Part shown: one piece after another, positions 53,951-63,527 of the stretch
How the letters are laid out: each line of letters starts with the position of its first letter
Numbering within the stretch: the stretch's first letter is position 1
DNA from: Streptomyces erythrochromogenes
GTDB lineage: Bacteria; Actinomycetota; Actinomycetes; Streptomycetales; Streptomycetaceae
Assembly (NCBI RefSeq): GCF_036170895.1
Contig: NZ_CP108036.1
Coordinates: forward strand, 7,661,501 to 7,725,500
DNA: 64,000 nt
Reading direction: 5' to 3'
Program-made: the position numbers and the translations under genes
Notes under the pieces: model-generated
What the model saw: the letters and a program-made list of their open reading frames with translations, nothing else
Databases searched by the model: none
Told to the model about the DNA's origin: nothing

Positions 53951-55324
53951 ATGAGCCACCCCCGTCCCGCCGACCGCCCCGCACGGCGACTGCGCCGCGC
54001 CGCCTCGGCGACCGCCGTCGCCGTGGCCCTGCTGGCGGGTCTCGCACCCGCCGCCAGTGCCGCGGCCGCCGGTGAGCCGGACGCCGCCCAGGCAGCGTCC
54101 GCCGGCCGCCGCCTGGACCGGGCCGAGCTCCAGGCCAGGCTCGACGCGGTCCGGGACGCGGGCGTGTACGGCATCTTCTCCGCGGCCCGCGACGGCCGCG
54201 AGCGCTTCGACGGGGCCGCCGGCGTCGCGGACCTGTCCACCGGGCGCCCGGTCCGCGCGGACCTCCGCCACCGCGTCGGCAGCGTCACCAAGACGTTCAC
54301 CGCAGTGGCCGTGCTCCAGCAGAACGCGAAGGGCCGAATAGACCTGGACCGGCCGGTCGGCGACTACGTGCCCGAACTCCTGCCCGGCGAGCGCGGCCGC
54401 AAGGTGACCGTGCGCATGCTCCTCAACCACACCAGCGGCATCGAGGACTACATAGCGGACGCCTTCCCCTCCCTCCAGCAGGGCACCACCGCGAGCCTGG
54501 ACGAGCACCGCTTCCGGACGATCCGCCCCACCGAGCTGATCCGCTACGGCGTGGCCCGGCCGCAGCGGTTCGAACCCGGCACCGAGTGGAGCTACTCCAA
54601 CACCAACTACGTGCTGTTGGGCGAGATCCTCCGCAAGGTGACCGGCCAGGACCCCGAGCGGCTCATCGCCAAGGACGTCATCCGGCGGGCCGGCCTGCGG
54701 GACACCTACTTCCCCGGCACCGACCCCCACATCCGCGGCGCCCACGCCCGCATGTACGAGAGCTTCTTCGGGCTCATCGACCCGCCGCGCGACTACAGCG
54801 TCTACAACATGACCTGGGGCGGTACCGCGGGAGCCCTCGTTTCCACGCCGCAGGACCTGAACACCTTCTACCGGGCCCTGCTCACCGGTGACCTCCTGCC
54901 GCGCCGCCAGCTGGACCAGATGCGCACCACCGTCGACATCAAGGACGAGACGGGAAAGGTGACCCTGCGCTACGGCCTCGGCATCTACTCCATGGACACG
55001 CCGTGCGGCCCGGCCTGGGGCCACGACGGGGGCGTCTGGGGCGCCGGCACCCAGGCCCTGTCCAGCCCGGACGGCACCCGGCAGTTCGCCCTCGGGTACA
55101 ACCTGATGAAGTACCAGCGCATCAACGAGGCCGGCACCGGACTCGACCCGCACCCGGCCGACGCCGCCATGACCGACTACCGCGACCAGGCGCTGTGCGG
55201 CAGGACCGCGCCGAAGCCGCCGCAGGAGCCGAAGGTCCCGAAGAACGCTTCCGTCGAGGCCCCGGCACCCCTGTCCCCGGCCCTCCCGGCGCTCCCCGCG
55301 CCGTCGGCGGGTCCGGCGCGCTGA
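53951..55324 (+). CDS. Secreted serine hydrolase (beta-lactamase/D-Ala-D-Ala carboxypeptidase fold, S12)
   Basis: A 457-aa exported enzyme. The signal peptide covers about residues 1-37 (ATAVAVALLAGLAPAASAAAA). The catalytic SxxK is SVTK (Ser about 111) and the YxN motif is YSN (about 215). The third motif appears as GHDGG near the C-terminus. A Pro-rich, Ala-rich tail follows. It may be a DD-carboxypeptidase, esterase or D-aminopeptidase. GAGGAG precedes ATG 53951. Confidence 0.92.
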   Translation: MSHPRPADRPARRLRRAASATAVAVALLAGLAPAASAAAAGEPDAAQAASAGRRLDRAELQARLDAVRDAGVYGIFSAARDGRERFDGAAGVADLSTGRPVRADLRHRVGSVTKTFTAVAVLQQNAKGRIDLDRPVGDYVPELLPGERGRKVTVRMLLNHTSGIEDYIADAFPSLQQGTTASLDEHRFRTIRPTELIRYGVARPQRFEPGTEWSYSNTNYVLLGEILRKVTGQDPERLIAKDVIRRAGLRDTYFPGTDPHIRGAHARMYESFFGLIDPPRDYSVYNMTWGGTAGALVSTPQDLNTFYRALLTGDLLPRRQLDQMRTTVDIKDETGKVTLRYGLGIYSMDTPCGPAWGHDGGVWGAGTQALSSPDGTRQFALGYNLMKYQRINEAGTGLDPHPADAAMTDYRDQALCGRTAPKPPQEPKVPKNASVEAPAPLSPALPALPAPSAGPAR

Positions 55325-55337
55325 GCCGGCGTACCCC

Positions 55338-56477
55338 TCACCCGGCCGCTCCCTCCGGGGGCGGCCGGAGGCGGAGGCGGGCGGCGAGCACGGCGACGTC
55401 GTCCTCGGCGTGCCGCGCGTCGAGGCCGGCGCAGACCGCGTCCACGACCTCCGGTACCCCGCAGCCGGCGGTCATGCGCAGGGCGGCGAGCCGGGCCAGG
55501 GACGTGGCGATGTCCTCGCCGCGGCGCTCCACCAGCCCGTCCGTGTAGAGCAGGATCGTCTGGTCCGCGGTGAAGGGCAGGACGACGGTCTCGTACCCCC
55601 CGACCCCGGTGCCCAGCGGCGGGCCGACGGGCACGTCGAGGAGTCCTCCCGTGCCGTCCGCGGTGAAGACCGCCGGCGGCAGGTGCCCCGCGCTCGCGTA
55701 CGCCGCCGTACCGCGGGCGGGATCGACCCGGACGATGAGGCAGGTCGCGGGGCGGCGGTCGTCCTCCGCGGCCGACAACGCGTCCAGCTGGCGCAGCACG
55801 CGGTGCGGGGCGAGATCGGTGGAGGCCACCTCTCGCAGGACGTGGCGGTAGGCGTTCATGTCCACGGCGGCCTCCAGGCCATGGCCCATGACGTCCCCGA
55901 CCACCAGCAGGGTGCGGCCGAAGTGGAGCCGTACGGTCTCGAACCAGTCGCCGCCGACGAGGGCGCGGGAGCCCAGCGGCAGGTAGCGGCTGGCGACCTC
56001 CAGGTTCGGATGCGGCCGGCCGGGCTCCGCGACCAGGGCCCGCTGGAGGTCGAGCGCGATCTTCTCGGTGGCCGCGAGCCGGCGTGCGTGCCCGACGTGC
56101 GCGCACGCCAGGCGCGCCGCGAAGTGCAGGGTCGCCGTCTCGTCCGCGTTGAAGGCGGAGTCCGCGCGGGCCGCGAGCAGCTGCCCGTAGACCTCGCCCC
56201 GGCCGGCCAGCGGTACCGGGACCACGTGCGCGGACGCGGCCGCGCCGCCCGGGGCATCCAGCAGGCCGGCGGTGTCGCCCGCGGCGGCCACCCGACCGGC
56301 CGGGCCGCTCCGGCCGCCGCCGGTCAGCTCCACTGCCGCGGCGTCGCACGGGCCGCGGAACAGGAACCCCGTCAGCTCCCGCCAGATCGTTTTCTCGTCG
56401 GAGGAAGTCCCGATCCGCTCGGCGGCTTCCTCCATCGCGCGCAGCCGCGCCTGCGGGCCGTCCCGGTGCGACGCCAT
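55338..56477 (-). CDS. GAF-SpoIIE (PP2C) protein phosphatase
   Basis: A 379-aa protein phosphatase. Residues about 10-150 are a GAF-like sensor (LHFAARLACAHVGHARR at its end). Residues about 165-375 are a SpoIIE-type PP2C domain with LVGGDWFETV, VVGDVMGHGLEAAVDM, ASAGHLPPAV, LLYTDGLVE and DDVAVLAARL. Mn2+-binding Asp residues are present. Such proteins dephosphorylate anti-anti-sigma factors in Streptomyces. The partner is not encoded here. Confidence 0.92.
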   Translation of the reverse strand: MASHRDGPQARLRAMEEAAERIGTSSDEKTIWRELTGFLFRGPCDAAAVELTGGGRSGPAGRVAAAGDTAGLLDAPGGAAASAHVVPVPLAGRGEVYGQLLAARADSAFNADETATLHFAARLACAHVGHARRLAATEKIALDLQRALVAEPGRPHPNLEVASRYLPLGSRALVGGDWFETVRLHFGRTLLVVGDVMGHGLEAAVDMNAYRHVLREVASTDLAPHRVLRQLDALSAAEDDRRPATCLIVRVDPARGTAAYASAGHLPPAVFTADGTGGLLDVPVGPPLGTGVGGYETVVLPFTADQTILLYTDGLVERRGEDIATSLARLAALRMTAGCGVPEVVDAVCAGLDARHAEDDVAVLAARLRLRPPPEGAAG

Positions 56478-56503
56478 GGCCCGGTGCCCCGAACCGGAAC
56501 CGG

Positions 56504-56884
56504 CTAGGCCCTTTCCACCTCCAGCACGGAGAGGACGTTCCCGGCCGGGTCCTTGAACCAGGCGATCGGCGGGCCGCCTTCATTGCGGGAGATGCCCTTC
56601 GCGTCCTGCCCGAAGCCGTCGTAGCGCTCGAAGGCCACACCGAGCGCACCGAGTTCGTCGACGGCCCGGTCGATGTCGGGTACGGGGAAGTTCAACACGG
56701 TGAAGCTCGCCGGGGTGTGGTTCTCCTTCGGGTACACCAGTACCTCGGCGCCGCCGCCGAGGTGGAGGGAGAGCATCCCGTTGTCCTCGGAGACCCGCAG
56801 GCCGAGGGTCGAGCCGTAGAAGTCCTTCGCGGTGTCGATGCTGTCGACCGAAAAACCGCTGAATGCCTTGCTGTCTCCCAGCAT
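56504..56884 (-). CDS. VOC/glyoxalase family protein
   Basis: A 126-aa VOC protein. [21 protein letters not shown] is the first module. [20 protein letters not shown] and [18 protein letters not shown] make up the second, the latter the classic C-terminal motif. ATG 56884 is preceded by GGAGGGAGAG. It is separate from the phosphatase gene by 26 bp and may be co-transcribed with it. Confidence 0.9.
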   Translation of the reverse strand: MLGDSKAFSGFSVDSIDTAKDFYGSTLGLRVSEDNGMLSLHLGGGAEVLVYPKENHTPASFTVLNFPVPDIDRAVDELGALGVAFERYDGFGQDAKGISRNEGGPPIAWFKDPAGNVLSVLEVERA

Positions 56885-56995
56885 GGTCTCTCCCTCCGCC
56901 TGTACCGGTTCCGGCCGAATGCGGCCCTCCACGCCCCATCGTCCCTCCGAACGCGGGCAGCCGCATGGCCGGCGGGCGGCCCCGGGAGCGCCGGT

Positions 56996-57649
56996 TCAGA
57001 CCGTGATGTCCACGGGCTCGGCGCCGCCCATGTCGAGACGGAACGGCGGGTACGCGTCCGTCATCAGGGAGGCGTAGGCGGTGACCCGGAGCACCCACCG
57101 GTTGAGGCCGATGATCAGGTCGAACAGGTCGCGCGGGTACTTCTCGCTGAAGGCCAGCGTGACGACCGCGATCAGGGCGAGGAGCCCGATCAGGCCGCCG
57201 GCCGACCAGCAGCCGTGCACGGCGCCGGTGAAGATGCCGATCACGAGGTACTGCGGGATGGCGAGCAGCCACCACTTCACCAGCACCAGGCCGCGGGAGA
57301 GCCGTTCGGGGTAGAGGATGTCCAGCCGGGCCGGGTAGTCGGGCTCGGGGCCGAGGCTGAAGGGCGGATACCGGTCGGTGCCGAGGGCGCCGTACGCGTA
57401 GTAGGAGACCCGCCAGGACCAGCGGAGCACTCCGAGGTTGAAGTCGAACAGCGCTCGCGGGTAGCGCTCGGTGAAGAGGATCGCGAAGAACGCGATCACG
57501 CTGACCACCAGGAAAGCGAGCCACAGGAAGGCCAGCACGATGTAGTGGGGGATCGCGAGGATCCACTTGACCAGCCACAGCCAGCGCGAGAGCGGCGCGT
57601 CCAGCCTGGCCGACACCGTGACCGGCGGATAGGGGGTCTGCATCGTCAT
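56996..57649 (-). CDS. DUF4389 membrane protein
   Basis: A 217-aa membrane protein with a duplicated unit: [20 protein letters not shown] and [19 protein letters not shown] each start one half. [20 protein letters not shown] and [20 protein letters not shown] close them, each followed by TDxYPPF. This internal repeat is the DUF4389 signature. It starts 5 bp after the DUF2470 gene, so both are driven by the iron-box promoter. The function is unknown. Confidence 0.88.
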   Translation of the reverse strand: MTMQTPYPPVTVSARLDAPLSRWLWLVKWILAIPHYIVLAFLWLAFLVVSVIAFFAILFTERYPRALFDFNLGVLRWSWRVSYYAYGALGTDRYPPFSLGPEPDYPARLDILYPERLSRGLVLVKWWLLAIPQYLVIGIFTGAVHGCWSAGGLIGLLALIAVVTLAFSEKYPRDLFDLIIGLNRWVLRVTAYASLMTDAYPPFRLDMGGAEPVDITV

Positions 57650-57654
57650 GCCGC

Positions 57655-58506
57655 TCACCTCATCGCGTCGCCCGGTCCTCCTCCATCTTCCGTCCCGGCC
57701 GCACGCACCGCACCGCGCGGGGGCGCCGCCCATCGGTGCCACCCGGTGGCGCTGCGGGCCGTCGCGGAGCCGCCGGCCCAGCGGGCGGGCAGGTGGCGGC
57801 GCCTCGGGCAGGCCTGGGCCGCGGCGAGCAGGAGCTGGATCTGCTCGCCGACCTGGGACGCCTCGCGCACGGGCGCGGGGAAGGGCAGGCGGAGGTCGCG
57901 CTGGTTGCGAGCGTACTCGCAGCGCAGGGTGATGCCGTAGCGGTCGACGGCGAGGGGCAGGACGCGGACGGCGCCGTGCAGGAGCCAGGGGTCGGCCAGC
58001 CGGGTCAGGCGGGTCACCGCGTCCTGGTGGGCGTCGGTCAGGTGCGTCAGCAGCGAATCCTCGTCGACGGCCAGCGGATCCGGCCGGGCGAGGACGAGTT
58101 CGTCGAGGCCGACCTTCACCGTCACCTCCTGCGTCGCCAGGGTGACGCGCGCCGCGTCGAGGCGCAGGTCGACGTCGTCCGTCGCGGCGTCCTGCCCGGA
58201 CCGGGTCAGCCAGCCGGACAGCGTCACGCGGGCCCGTACCCGGTCGCGTACGGCGACGGGTGCGATGTCGGTGAACTCCACCAGCGCGGCCAGGGCTCCG
58301 CGCGGCGCGCACGCCACGTGCGCCGCCGGCAGGCTGTCGGCCGGCAGCCGCAGCCGCACCTGACCTCTCGCGTTGACGGAGTGCAGGCCGACCAAGTCGT
58401 AGCGCAGCCCGTTCGTGGTGACGGTCAGCGACACCGCGCGGGCGAGAACGGAACGGGTCTGCTCGGCGAGGGTCGCCTCGGCCGCAGGGAGGGCGGCAGC
58501 ACTCAT
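57655..58506 (-). CDS. DUF2470-domain protein, probably heme/iron-related
   Basis: A 283-aa protein. The N-terminal about 140 residues resemble the FMN-binding split-barrel/HugZ-like part ([29 protein letters not shown]). The second half contains the DUF2470-type segment ([20 protein letters not shown]), and a basic low-complexity tail follows. DUF2470 proteins are linked to heme use or iron. A near-consensus iron box lies 13 bp upstream of the start (58519-58537), which strongly supports iron regulation. Confidence 0.82.
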   Translation of the reverse strand: MSAAALPAAEATLAEQTRSVLARAVSLTVTTNGLRYDLVGLHSVNARGQVRLRLPADSLPAAHVACAPRGALAALVEFTDIAPVAVRDRVRARVTLSGWLTRSGQDAATDDVDLRLDAARVTLATQEVTVKVGLDELVLARPDPLAVDEDSLLTHLTDAHQDAVTRLTRLADPWLLHGAVRVLPLAVDRYGITLRCEYARNQRDLRLPFPAPVREASQVGEQIQLLLAAAQACPRRRHLPARWAGGSATARSATGWHRWAAPPRGAVRAAGTEDGGGPGDAMR

Positions 58507-58518
58507 CGGAACCTCCGG

Positions 58519-58537
58519 TTAGGTAAGGCTTGCCTAA
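58519..58537. promoter_or_regulatory. DmdR/IdeR-type iron box
   Basis: TTAGGTAAGGCTTGCCTAA matches the DtxR-family iron-box consensus TTAGGTTAGGCTCACCTAA at 16 of 19 positions. It has a TTAGG/CCTAA dyad and lies 13 bp upstream of the DUF2470 gene. It predicts repression by Fe-bound DmdR. Confidence 0.8.
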
Positions 58538-58777
58538 TCTAACGGATGGGTGGGTGCTGTGACCAGCCTCGAAAGTCGGCCAATGCCTCGGGCAAGGGCG
58601 GAGTCGGCGGCCGGGGCGCGTGCGCCGGCGTACGCCCCGAGCCGCACGGCGCGACGTCGCGCCGCAGGGGTGTTCCCGCCCTCGCCAGTAAGCGCATGGG
58701 GTCGGGCCGATGTTCTCCGGTGCGCCCCCCATGTGCCCCTTCGGGGCCTCCCGCCACCGCGCGTACGGTTCCGGGCC

Positions 58778-59635
58778 ATGAGTGGATACGCGATGGAATC
58801 GGCCACCCCGGCGGAAATCGGCACCCAGGCCCTGCCCCCCTCCGATCAGTGGTCCACGGCCCCCGTGGTCCCGGCGCCGGTGTGTCGCTTCGAGAACTTC
58901 CTCGGCGCGGAACGTGCCGCCACCCTCCTGTCGTACGCGATCTCCCGGGAAGCCGACTTCTGCGCGGGGACGGTCCTCGACCCCCTCTCCGGCGAGGTCT
59001 CCCACAAGGGCCGCAGCTCCCTCGTCCTCCCCGTGACCAGCTCCGTGTTCAGCGCGCACCTGGCGGACTGCCTGCCGCTGGTCCAGGAGGTCCTCGGCCA
59101 CCCGGCGGCGCTCACACAGAGCCTGACGGTCCTGACGTCGCACGGCGAAGGCGGCCACTACGGCATCCACACCGACGCCTCACGGGTCCGCGACGTCGGC
59201 ACGGCCCTCTCCGCCGTGTACTACCTCCACCGCAGGCCGCGCGGCTTCGGCGGCGGCCAGCTCCGGCTGTACGACACCCTGCTCGCCGACGGCGGAGCCC
59301 GGCCCGCGGAGTCCTACCGCACCATCGAGCCCGAGCACGACACCATCGTGTTCTTCCCGGCCGGCGCCTTCCACGAGGTCGTCCCGTCCACCTGCCCCAG
59401 CGGGCACTTCGCCGACCACCGCTTCACCCTCACGACGTGGATCAGCGGCACCGGGGCCGCGGCGACGGTGTCCGACGACCCGTTCCGGATCTGGCCGTGG
59501 CTGGCCCATGCGGCCGAACGCACCCGCCCGCTCACGGACGTCGAGCACGACCACGACGGCGCCAGCCCCATCGCCCTTCCGGCCGCAGACCCGGCCACCC
59601 GTCTCACCCTTCCCGCGCCCCGCCGGACGCCGTAG
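58778..59635 (+). CDS. 2OG-Fe(II) oxygenase family protein
   Basis: A 285-aa dioxygenase. The iron ligands are His131 and Asp133 in YGIHTDAS and His199 in [10 protein letters not shown] few residues after it, [10 protein letters not shown] provides the Arg that would bind 2-oxoglutarate. Architecture and spacing are like prolyl-4-hydroxylase-type enzymes with the jelly roll in the middle. ATG 58778 is chosen from the compact N-terminus. The start is 240 bp from the iron box, so iron control is possible but less certain. Confidence 0.85.
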   Translation: MSGYAMESATPAEIGTQALPPSDQWSTAPVVPAPVCRFENFLGAERAATLLSYAISREADFCAGTVLDPLSGEVSHKGRSSLVLPVTSSVFSAHLADCLPLVQEVLGHPAALTQSLTVLTSHGEGGHYGIHTDASRVRDVGTALSAVYYLHRRPRGFGGGQLRLYDTLLADGGARPAESYRTIEPEHDTIVFFPAGAFHEVVPSTCPSGHFADHRFTLTTWISGTGAAATVSDDPFRIWPWLAHAAERTRPLTDVEHDHDGASPIALPAADPATRLTLPAPRRTP

Positions 59636-59815
59636 CGGCGGAGCTCCGCACGCGGCGCCGCTCCGGCACCGATCCGCAGGGGCACGCCCCGCCCGTGGCG
59701 CCGTACCGCCGACCGGCCGAGACCTTCCGACTCGCCCGAAAGGTCCCGGGCACGACAGCATGGAGGGAGAGCGGGCGCTCGGCGGCACGGCCCTCGGCAG
59801 GAGGCGGTACGGACA

Positions 59816-62248
59816 GTGACCAGACATCGCTTCGCGTTCTGCGGGGCCCAGCTCGCCGCCGTCTACGTCGCCGCCGACCAGGACCGGGAACTCCACCTGG
59901 CAGAGCTGACCGGAAACCGCGGGATCCTCTACGGCCTCCCCGCCATCCTCGCCGTCGCCGGCCATTCGCCCGCCGCCAACGCCTTCCGCTCCGGCCGGCC
60001 CCTGTGGCTGACGCCCAAGGAGCTCGCCACCTTCATCGAGGAGGACCCCCACCACTTCCCCACCCGGGTCGGGGACGGCGCCCCGACCTCGCCGGCCCGG
60101 ATCTCACTGGGCGCCCTGCCCCTGGGACACGGCGACCAGGAGCTGGGCTGCCTGGTCGTCGCCGGCGAGGTCGGGGAGGGCTTCAGCGCCGACGACCGCA
60201 GCCTGCTGGAGCTGTACGCCGACCAGGTGGCCGCCGGGCTCGAATCGGTCGCCGCCCGCTTCGTCGGGCGCAGGGCCCCGCAGGCGCACCTCGTCCAGTC
60301 CCTGGTGCCCGACCAGGGCGGCGCCTTCATCCTGGACCTGGGAACCGGCCGCATGGAGGCCCACGCCCACGTGCTGGAACTGCTGGGCCTGTCTCCCGAA
60401 CAGTTCGACGGGCAGGTGGAGACCCTGCTCGCCTGCGCCGTCCCCGACGACATGCCCGCGCTGATGGCGGTCGTGGAGCCGGACCGGCTGGCCGCCGCCG
60501 GACAGCAGCTGGCGTTCCGTATCCGCCGCCCGGGCGGCGAGTTGCGCTGGCTGGGCCTGCGCTGCCGGGTGGAGGTGGACTCCGACGGCGCACCGCAGCG
60601 CGTCCTGGGCGTGGTGGCCGACGCCTCCTACCTGCGGCCCAGCGCCGACGAGGTGTCCCTCGTACAGCGGCTGTCGGCCACCCTCGCGGGAGCGGCGACC
60701 ATCCGGGAAGTCAGCCGGCTGGCGGTCGAAGCCCTGTGCGAACCGCTCGGCGCCTCCCGCGTCGCGGTCGGCGAACTGGAGCCCGACCGCCTCATCGTCA
60801 CCGCCCTCGACCCCCCGGAACTCGACGCCTGGCCCGAGGTCTGGCGCGCCGAATGGCGCTCCGAATGGCCCGACGTACCACTCGGTGACCTGCCCACCCT
60901 GCAGAGCGCGCTGCGCGCCGGCCACATGAGCCTGTGGCCGCCGGGCGCGGCACTCGAGCCCGGCCTCCTGGGCGTCGGCCCCGGCGGCCTCGCGGTGCTG
61001 CCGCTGCCCGCCGAGGGGCGGATGATCGGGGTGTGCCTCGTGGGCTGGGACGAGGAGCACCGGTTCGCACCGGAGGAGCGGTCGCTGCTGACCGCGACGG
61101 CGGGGCTGGTCGGGCAGGCCCTGGTACGCGCCCACGCACTGGACGCGCGCCACGAACTCGCCACCATGCTCCAGCGCAGCCTGCTGCCCCGCAAGCTCCC
61201 CGAGCTGCCGGGCGGGGTCGCCGTCGCCCGCTACCTGCCCGCGACCGCGGGCCTGGAGGTCGGCGGAGACTGGTACGACGTCATCCCGCTCGGCGACGGT
61301 CACGTGGCGTTCGTCATCGGGGACGTCCAGGGGCACAGCGCCGGAGCCGCCACCATCATGGGCCAGATGCGCACGGCGGTCAGGGCGTACGCGGTCGAGG
61401 GCCACCCGCCCGACGTCGTCGTCGCGCGCGCCAACCGTCTGCTCGTCGGCATGGAGACCGACCTCTTCGCCACGTGCACGTACGTGGACCTCGACATGGA
61501 GGAGGGCATCGCCAGGGTCGTACGGGCCGGCCACCTGCCGCCGGTCGTGCGCCACCCCGACGGCGTCACGGAGGAGATGGCGGTCGAGGGCGGGCCGCCC
61601 CTGGGCGTGCTCGCGGAAGCCGAATTCCCCATGACCGAGGCGGGGCTGCTCCCCGGAACCCTGCTCGTCCTGCTGACCGACGGCCTGGTCGAGTCCGCCC
61701 GACTGCCCCTGGAGGAGGGCATGCGGCGGGTGTGTGACGCGCTCATCGAGGCCGACCCGCTCGACGCCGGAGGGGTGGCCGACGACCTGGTCGGGAGCGT
61801 GGGCCGCCGCGACGACGACGTGGCGTTGCTGCTGCTGCGCTACGACGGCACGGCGGGCCGGCCCAAGCGGAGCCACTGGACGGTGTGGCGCCTGCCCAAG
61901 GCCGTCCTGCACGCGCGCCGATTCACCGCGCGCACGCTGCGGTCCTGGGGCGTGGTGGAGGAACTCGACACGGCACTGCTGATCGTGTCCGAACTGGTCA
62001 CCAACGCGATCGCGCACACGCAGGGCGAGGTGGGGATGGACCTGACCCTGTCGACGGACCGGCTGCGGATCGCCGTGAACGACGCCTCGCCGCGCAGCCC
62101 CGTCAAACCGGTGTCGGTGAGCTGGGAGTCGACCGGCGGCCGCGGCCTGCTCATCGTCGAGGCGACGGCGACGGCCTGGGGCTCGGTACCGCTCAGCGGC
62201 GGCAAGCAGGTCTGGGCCGAGATCCCCTGGAACGCGCGCACCGGCTGA
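59816..62248 (+). CDS. GAF-PAS-GAF-SpoIIE phosphatase with C-terminal HATPase domain
   Basis: An 810-aa multidomain signalling protein. A GAF-like domain (about 1-150) is followed by a PAS-like domain (about 160-265) and a second GAF (about 280-440). The PP2C/SpoIIE domain (about 455-680) has EVGGDWYDVI, VIGDVQGHSA, RAGHLPPVV, LLTDGLVE and DDVALLLL. The C-terminal HATPase of anti-sigma type (about 690-810) has ELVTNAIAHT and GRGLLIVEATA. Phosphatase and anti-sigma kinase modules in one chain suggest control of a partner-switching sigma pathway. GTG 59816 follows AGGAGG. Confidence 0.93.
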   Translation: MTRHRFAFCGAQLAAVYVAADQDRELHLAELTGNRGILYGLPAILAVAGHSPAANAFRSGRPLWLTPKELATFIEEDPHHFPTRVGDGAPTSPARISLGALPLGHGDQELGCLVVAGEVGEGFSADDRSLLELYADQVAAGLESVAARFVGRRAPQAHLVQSLVPDQGGAFILDLGTGRMEAHAHVLELLGLSPEQFDGQVETLLACAVPDDMPALMAVVEPDRLAAAGQQLAFRIRRPGGELRWLGLRCRVEVDSDGAPQRVLGVVADASYLRPSADEVSLVQRLSATLAGAATIREVSRLAVEALCEPLGASRVAVGELEPDRLIVTALDPPELDAWPEVWRAEWRSEWPDVPLGDLPTLQSALRAGHMSLWPPGAALEPGLLGVGPGGLAVLPLPAEGRMIGVCLVGWDEEHRFAPEERSLLTATAGLVGQALVRAHALDARHELATMLQRSLLPRKLPELPGGVAVARYLPATAGLEVGGDWYDVIPLGDGHVAFVIGDVQGHSAGAATIMGQMRTAVRAYAVEGHPPDVVVARANRLLVGMETDLFATCTYVDLDMEEGIARVVRAGHLPPVVRHPDGVTEEMAVEGGPPLGVLAEAEFPMTEAGLLPGTLLVLLTDGLVESARLPLEEGMRRVCDALIEADPLDAGGVADDLVGSVGRRDDDVALLLLRYDGTAGRPKRSHWTVWRLPKAVLHARRFTARTLRSWGVVEELDTALLIVSELVTNAIAHTQGEVGMDLTLSTDRLRIAVNDASPRSPVKPVSVSWESTGGRGLLIVEATATAWGSVPLSGGKQVWAEIPWNARTG

Positions 62249-62366
62249 CCCCGGCACGGCCGGGGTTCAACCCCCGGCGGCCCCGGCCGCCATGAGCACC
62301 ACCTCCGTACCGACGGCAGCCGTTCCCCGTGTCGCGAGGTCCGGCGCGCCGGAGGCGGATGACAGG

Positions 62367-63074
62367 TCAGGCCGCCACAGCCGGCCGGGCGCACTGGCGG
62401 CAGGCGCGCGCGGAGGCGGCGATCTTCGCGTGGAAGACGATGGCGACCGCGCCCGCGAGGGCGCAGAGCGGCCAGCTCGACGTGAGGAGCGACGCGATGG
62501 TGAGCGTGAACGCGCTCAGCGCCAGGGCGACCGCGGCGGTGGTGCCCGTCCAGGCGACCATGACCGGCAGCCGGTCGGGGGTGGAGAGCCGGCGGGCGAG
62601 TCGGCCGGTGGCGGCCAGGAACGCCGCTGCCGCCAGTGCGGTGGCCGCGGCGGTGCCGCCCAGGTGGGCGAGCAGTACCTGGGCCGCGTACGGCAGTCGG
62701 TGCGCGGTGGGCCCGGCTGCGGCGAGCAGGTACCAGCAGGGGAGCAGGAGCGGCGCGAGCAGCAGGATCCTGCGGGAGGTGTGCCGGGCCTGGACGATGG
62801 TGAGTTCGCGCTGGAAGCCCGGCGCCAGTTCGGCCACGCCGCCGAACTGGCGCACCGCCTCCCGCGCCGCCTCGTGGTCGGGCTGGCACCCGGGGGCCAG
62901 CTCCGCCGCGGCGTCGAGCAGTCCCTCGCGCAGCTCGGACAGCATCCGCGCCTTCTCGCGCTCCGCGCCGTGCAGGACGGCCGCCAGCTCGGCCACGTGG
63001 GCCTCGATGGGGTCGGCAGCGTCCGCGCCGGCTCCGGCGGCGCCCGCCCCGCCGGAGCTGCCCTCCGCGCTCAC
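62367..63074 (-). CDS. Membrane protein with permease-prefix-like N-terminus
   Basis: A 235-aa protein. The N-terminal about 110 residues are soluble and helical (AELAAVLHGAEREKARMLSE; GLLDAAAELAPG), resembling the HAAS/permease-prefix domains that accompany PadR regulators. Four membrane segments follow (ILLLAPLLLPCWYLLAAAG and three more). Its GTG overlaps the PadR stop (GTGA). It is probably a PadR-controlled membrane effector. Confidence 0.8.
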   Translation of the reverse strand: MSAEGSSGGAGAAGAGADAADPIEAHVAELAAVLHGAEREKARMLSELREGLLDAAAELAPGCQPDHEAAREAVRQFGGVAELAPGFQRELTIVQARHTSRRILLLAPLLLPCWYLLAAAGPTAHRLPYAAQVLLAHLGGTAAATALAAAAFLAATGRLARRLSTPDRLPVMVAWTGTTAAVALALSAFTLTIASLLTSSWPLCALAGAVAIVFHAKIAASARACRQCARPAVAA

Positions 63075-63409
63075 GTCGCCGTCCGCGGCTGCACCGGTTC
63101 GAGCACCGAGCCGATCGCGGCGGTGAACTCCCGCCACACCTTCCGCTCCGAGTCCAGGCTGCGCCTGCCGGCGTCGGTCAGCTCGTAACAGCGCCGTCGG
63201 CGCTCGCCCACGGACTCCCAGGTGCTGGAGAGCAGGCCGAGCCGCTCCAGCCGGTTCAGCGCGGGGTAGATGGTGCCCTTGCGGAGCTCCAGCACGCCGT
63301 TGCTGCGCTCCTGGACGGCGGTGATCACCGCGTAGCCGTGCAGGGGGCCCGATTCGAGCACGGACAGCAGCAGCCCGTCCAGGTGCCCGCGTACCTCACT
63401 CGCCTTCAT
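63071..63409 (-). CDS. PadR-family transcriptional regulator
   Basis: A 112-aa winged-helix regulator. VLESGPLHGYAVITAVQERS, then ELRKGTIYPALNRLERLGLL, is the unmistakable PadR HTH and wing. Ala/Arg-rich dimerisation residues follow. It is co-translated with the downstream membrane protein. An inverted repeat lies just upstream (63414-63455). Confidence 0.93.
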   Translation of the reverse strand: MKASEVRGHLDGLLLSVLESGPLHGYAVITAVQERSNGVLELRKGTIYPALNRLERLGLLSSTWESVGERRRRCYELTDAGRRSLDSERKVWREFTAAIGSVLEPVQPRTAT

Positions 63410-63413
63410 GGTG

Positions 63414-63455
63414 AGGCAGCCTACCCAAACCGTGGAATCGTCGTATAGGTTGCCT
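63414..63455. promoter_or_regulatory. Inverted repeat upstream of PadR, candidate operator
   Basis: AGGCAGCCTA and TAGGTTGCCT form a 10-bp inverted repeat with one mismatch and a 22-bp spacer, immediately upstream of the PadR start. Possible autoregulatory site. Confidence 0.45.
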
Positions 63456-63527
63456 GGCAATCCATTGTCAGTCGATCCATAGAACCGTCGACATCCACCG
63501 TCCGCCGTTGAGCTCCGGAGTGCCCTG

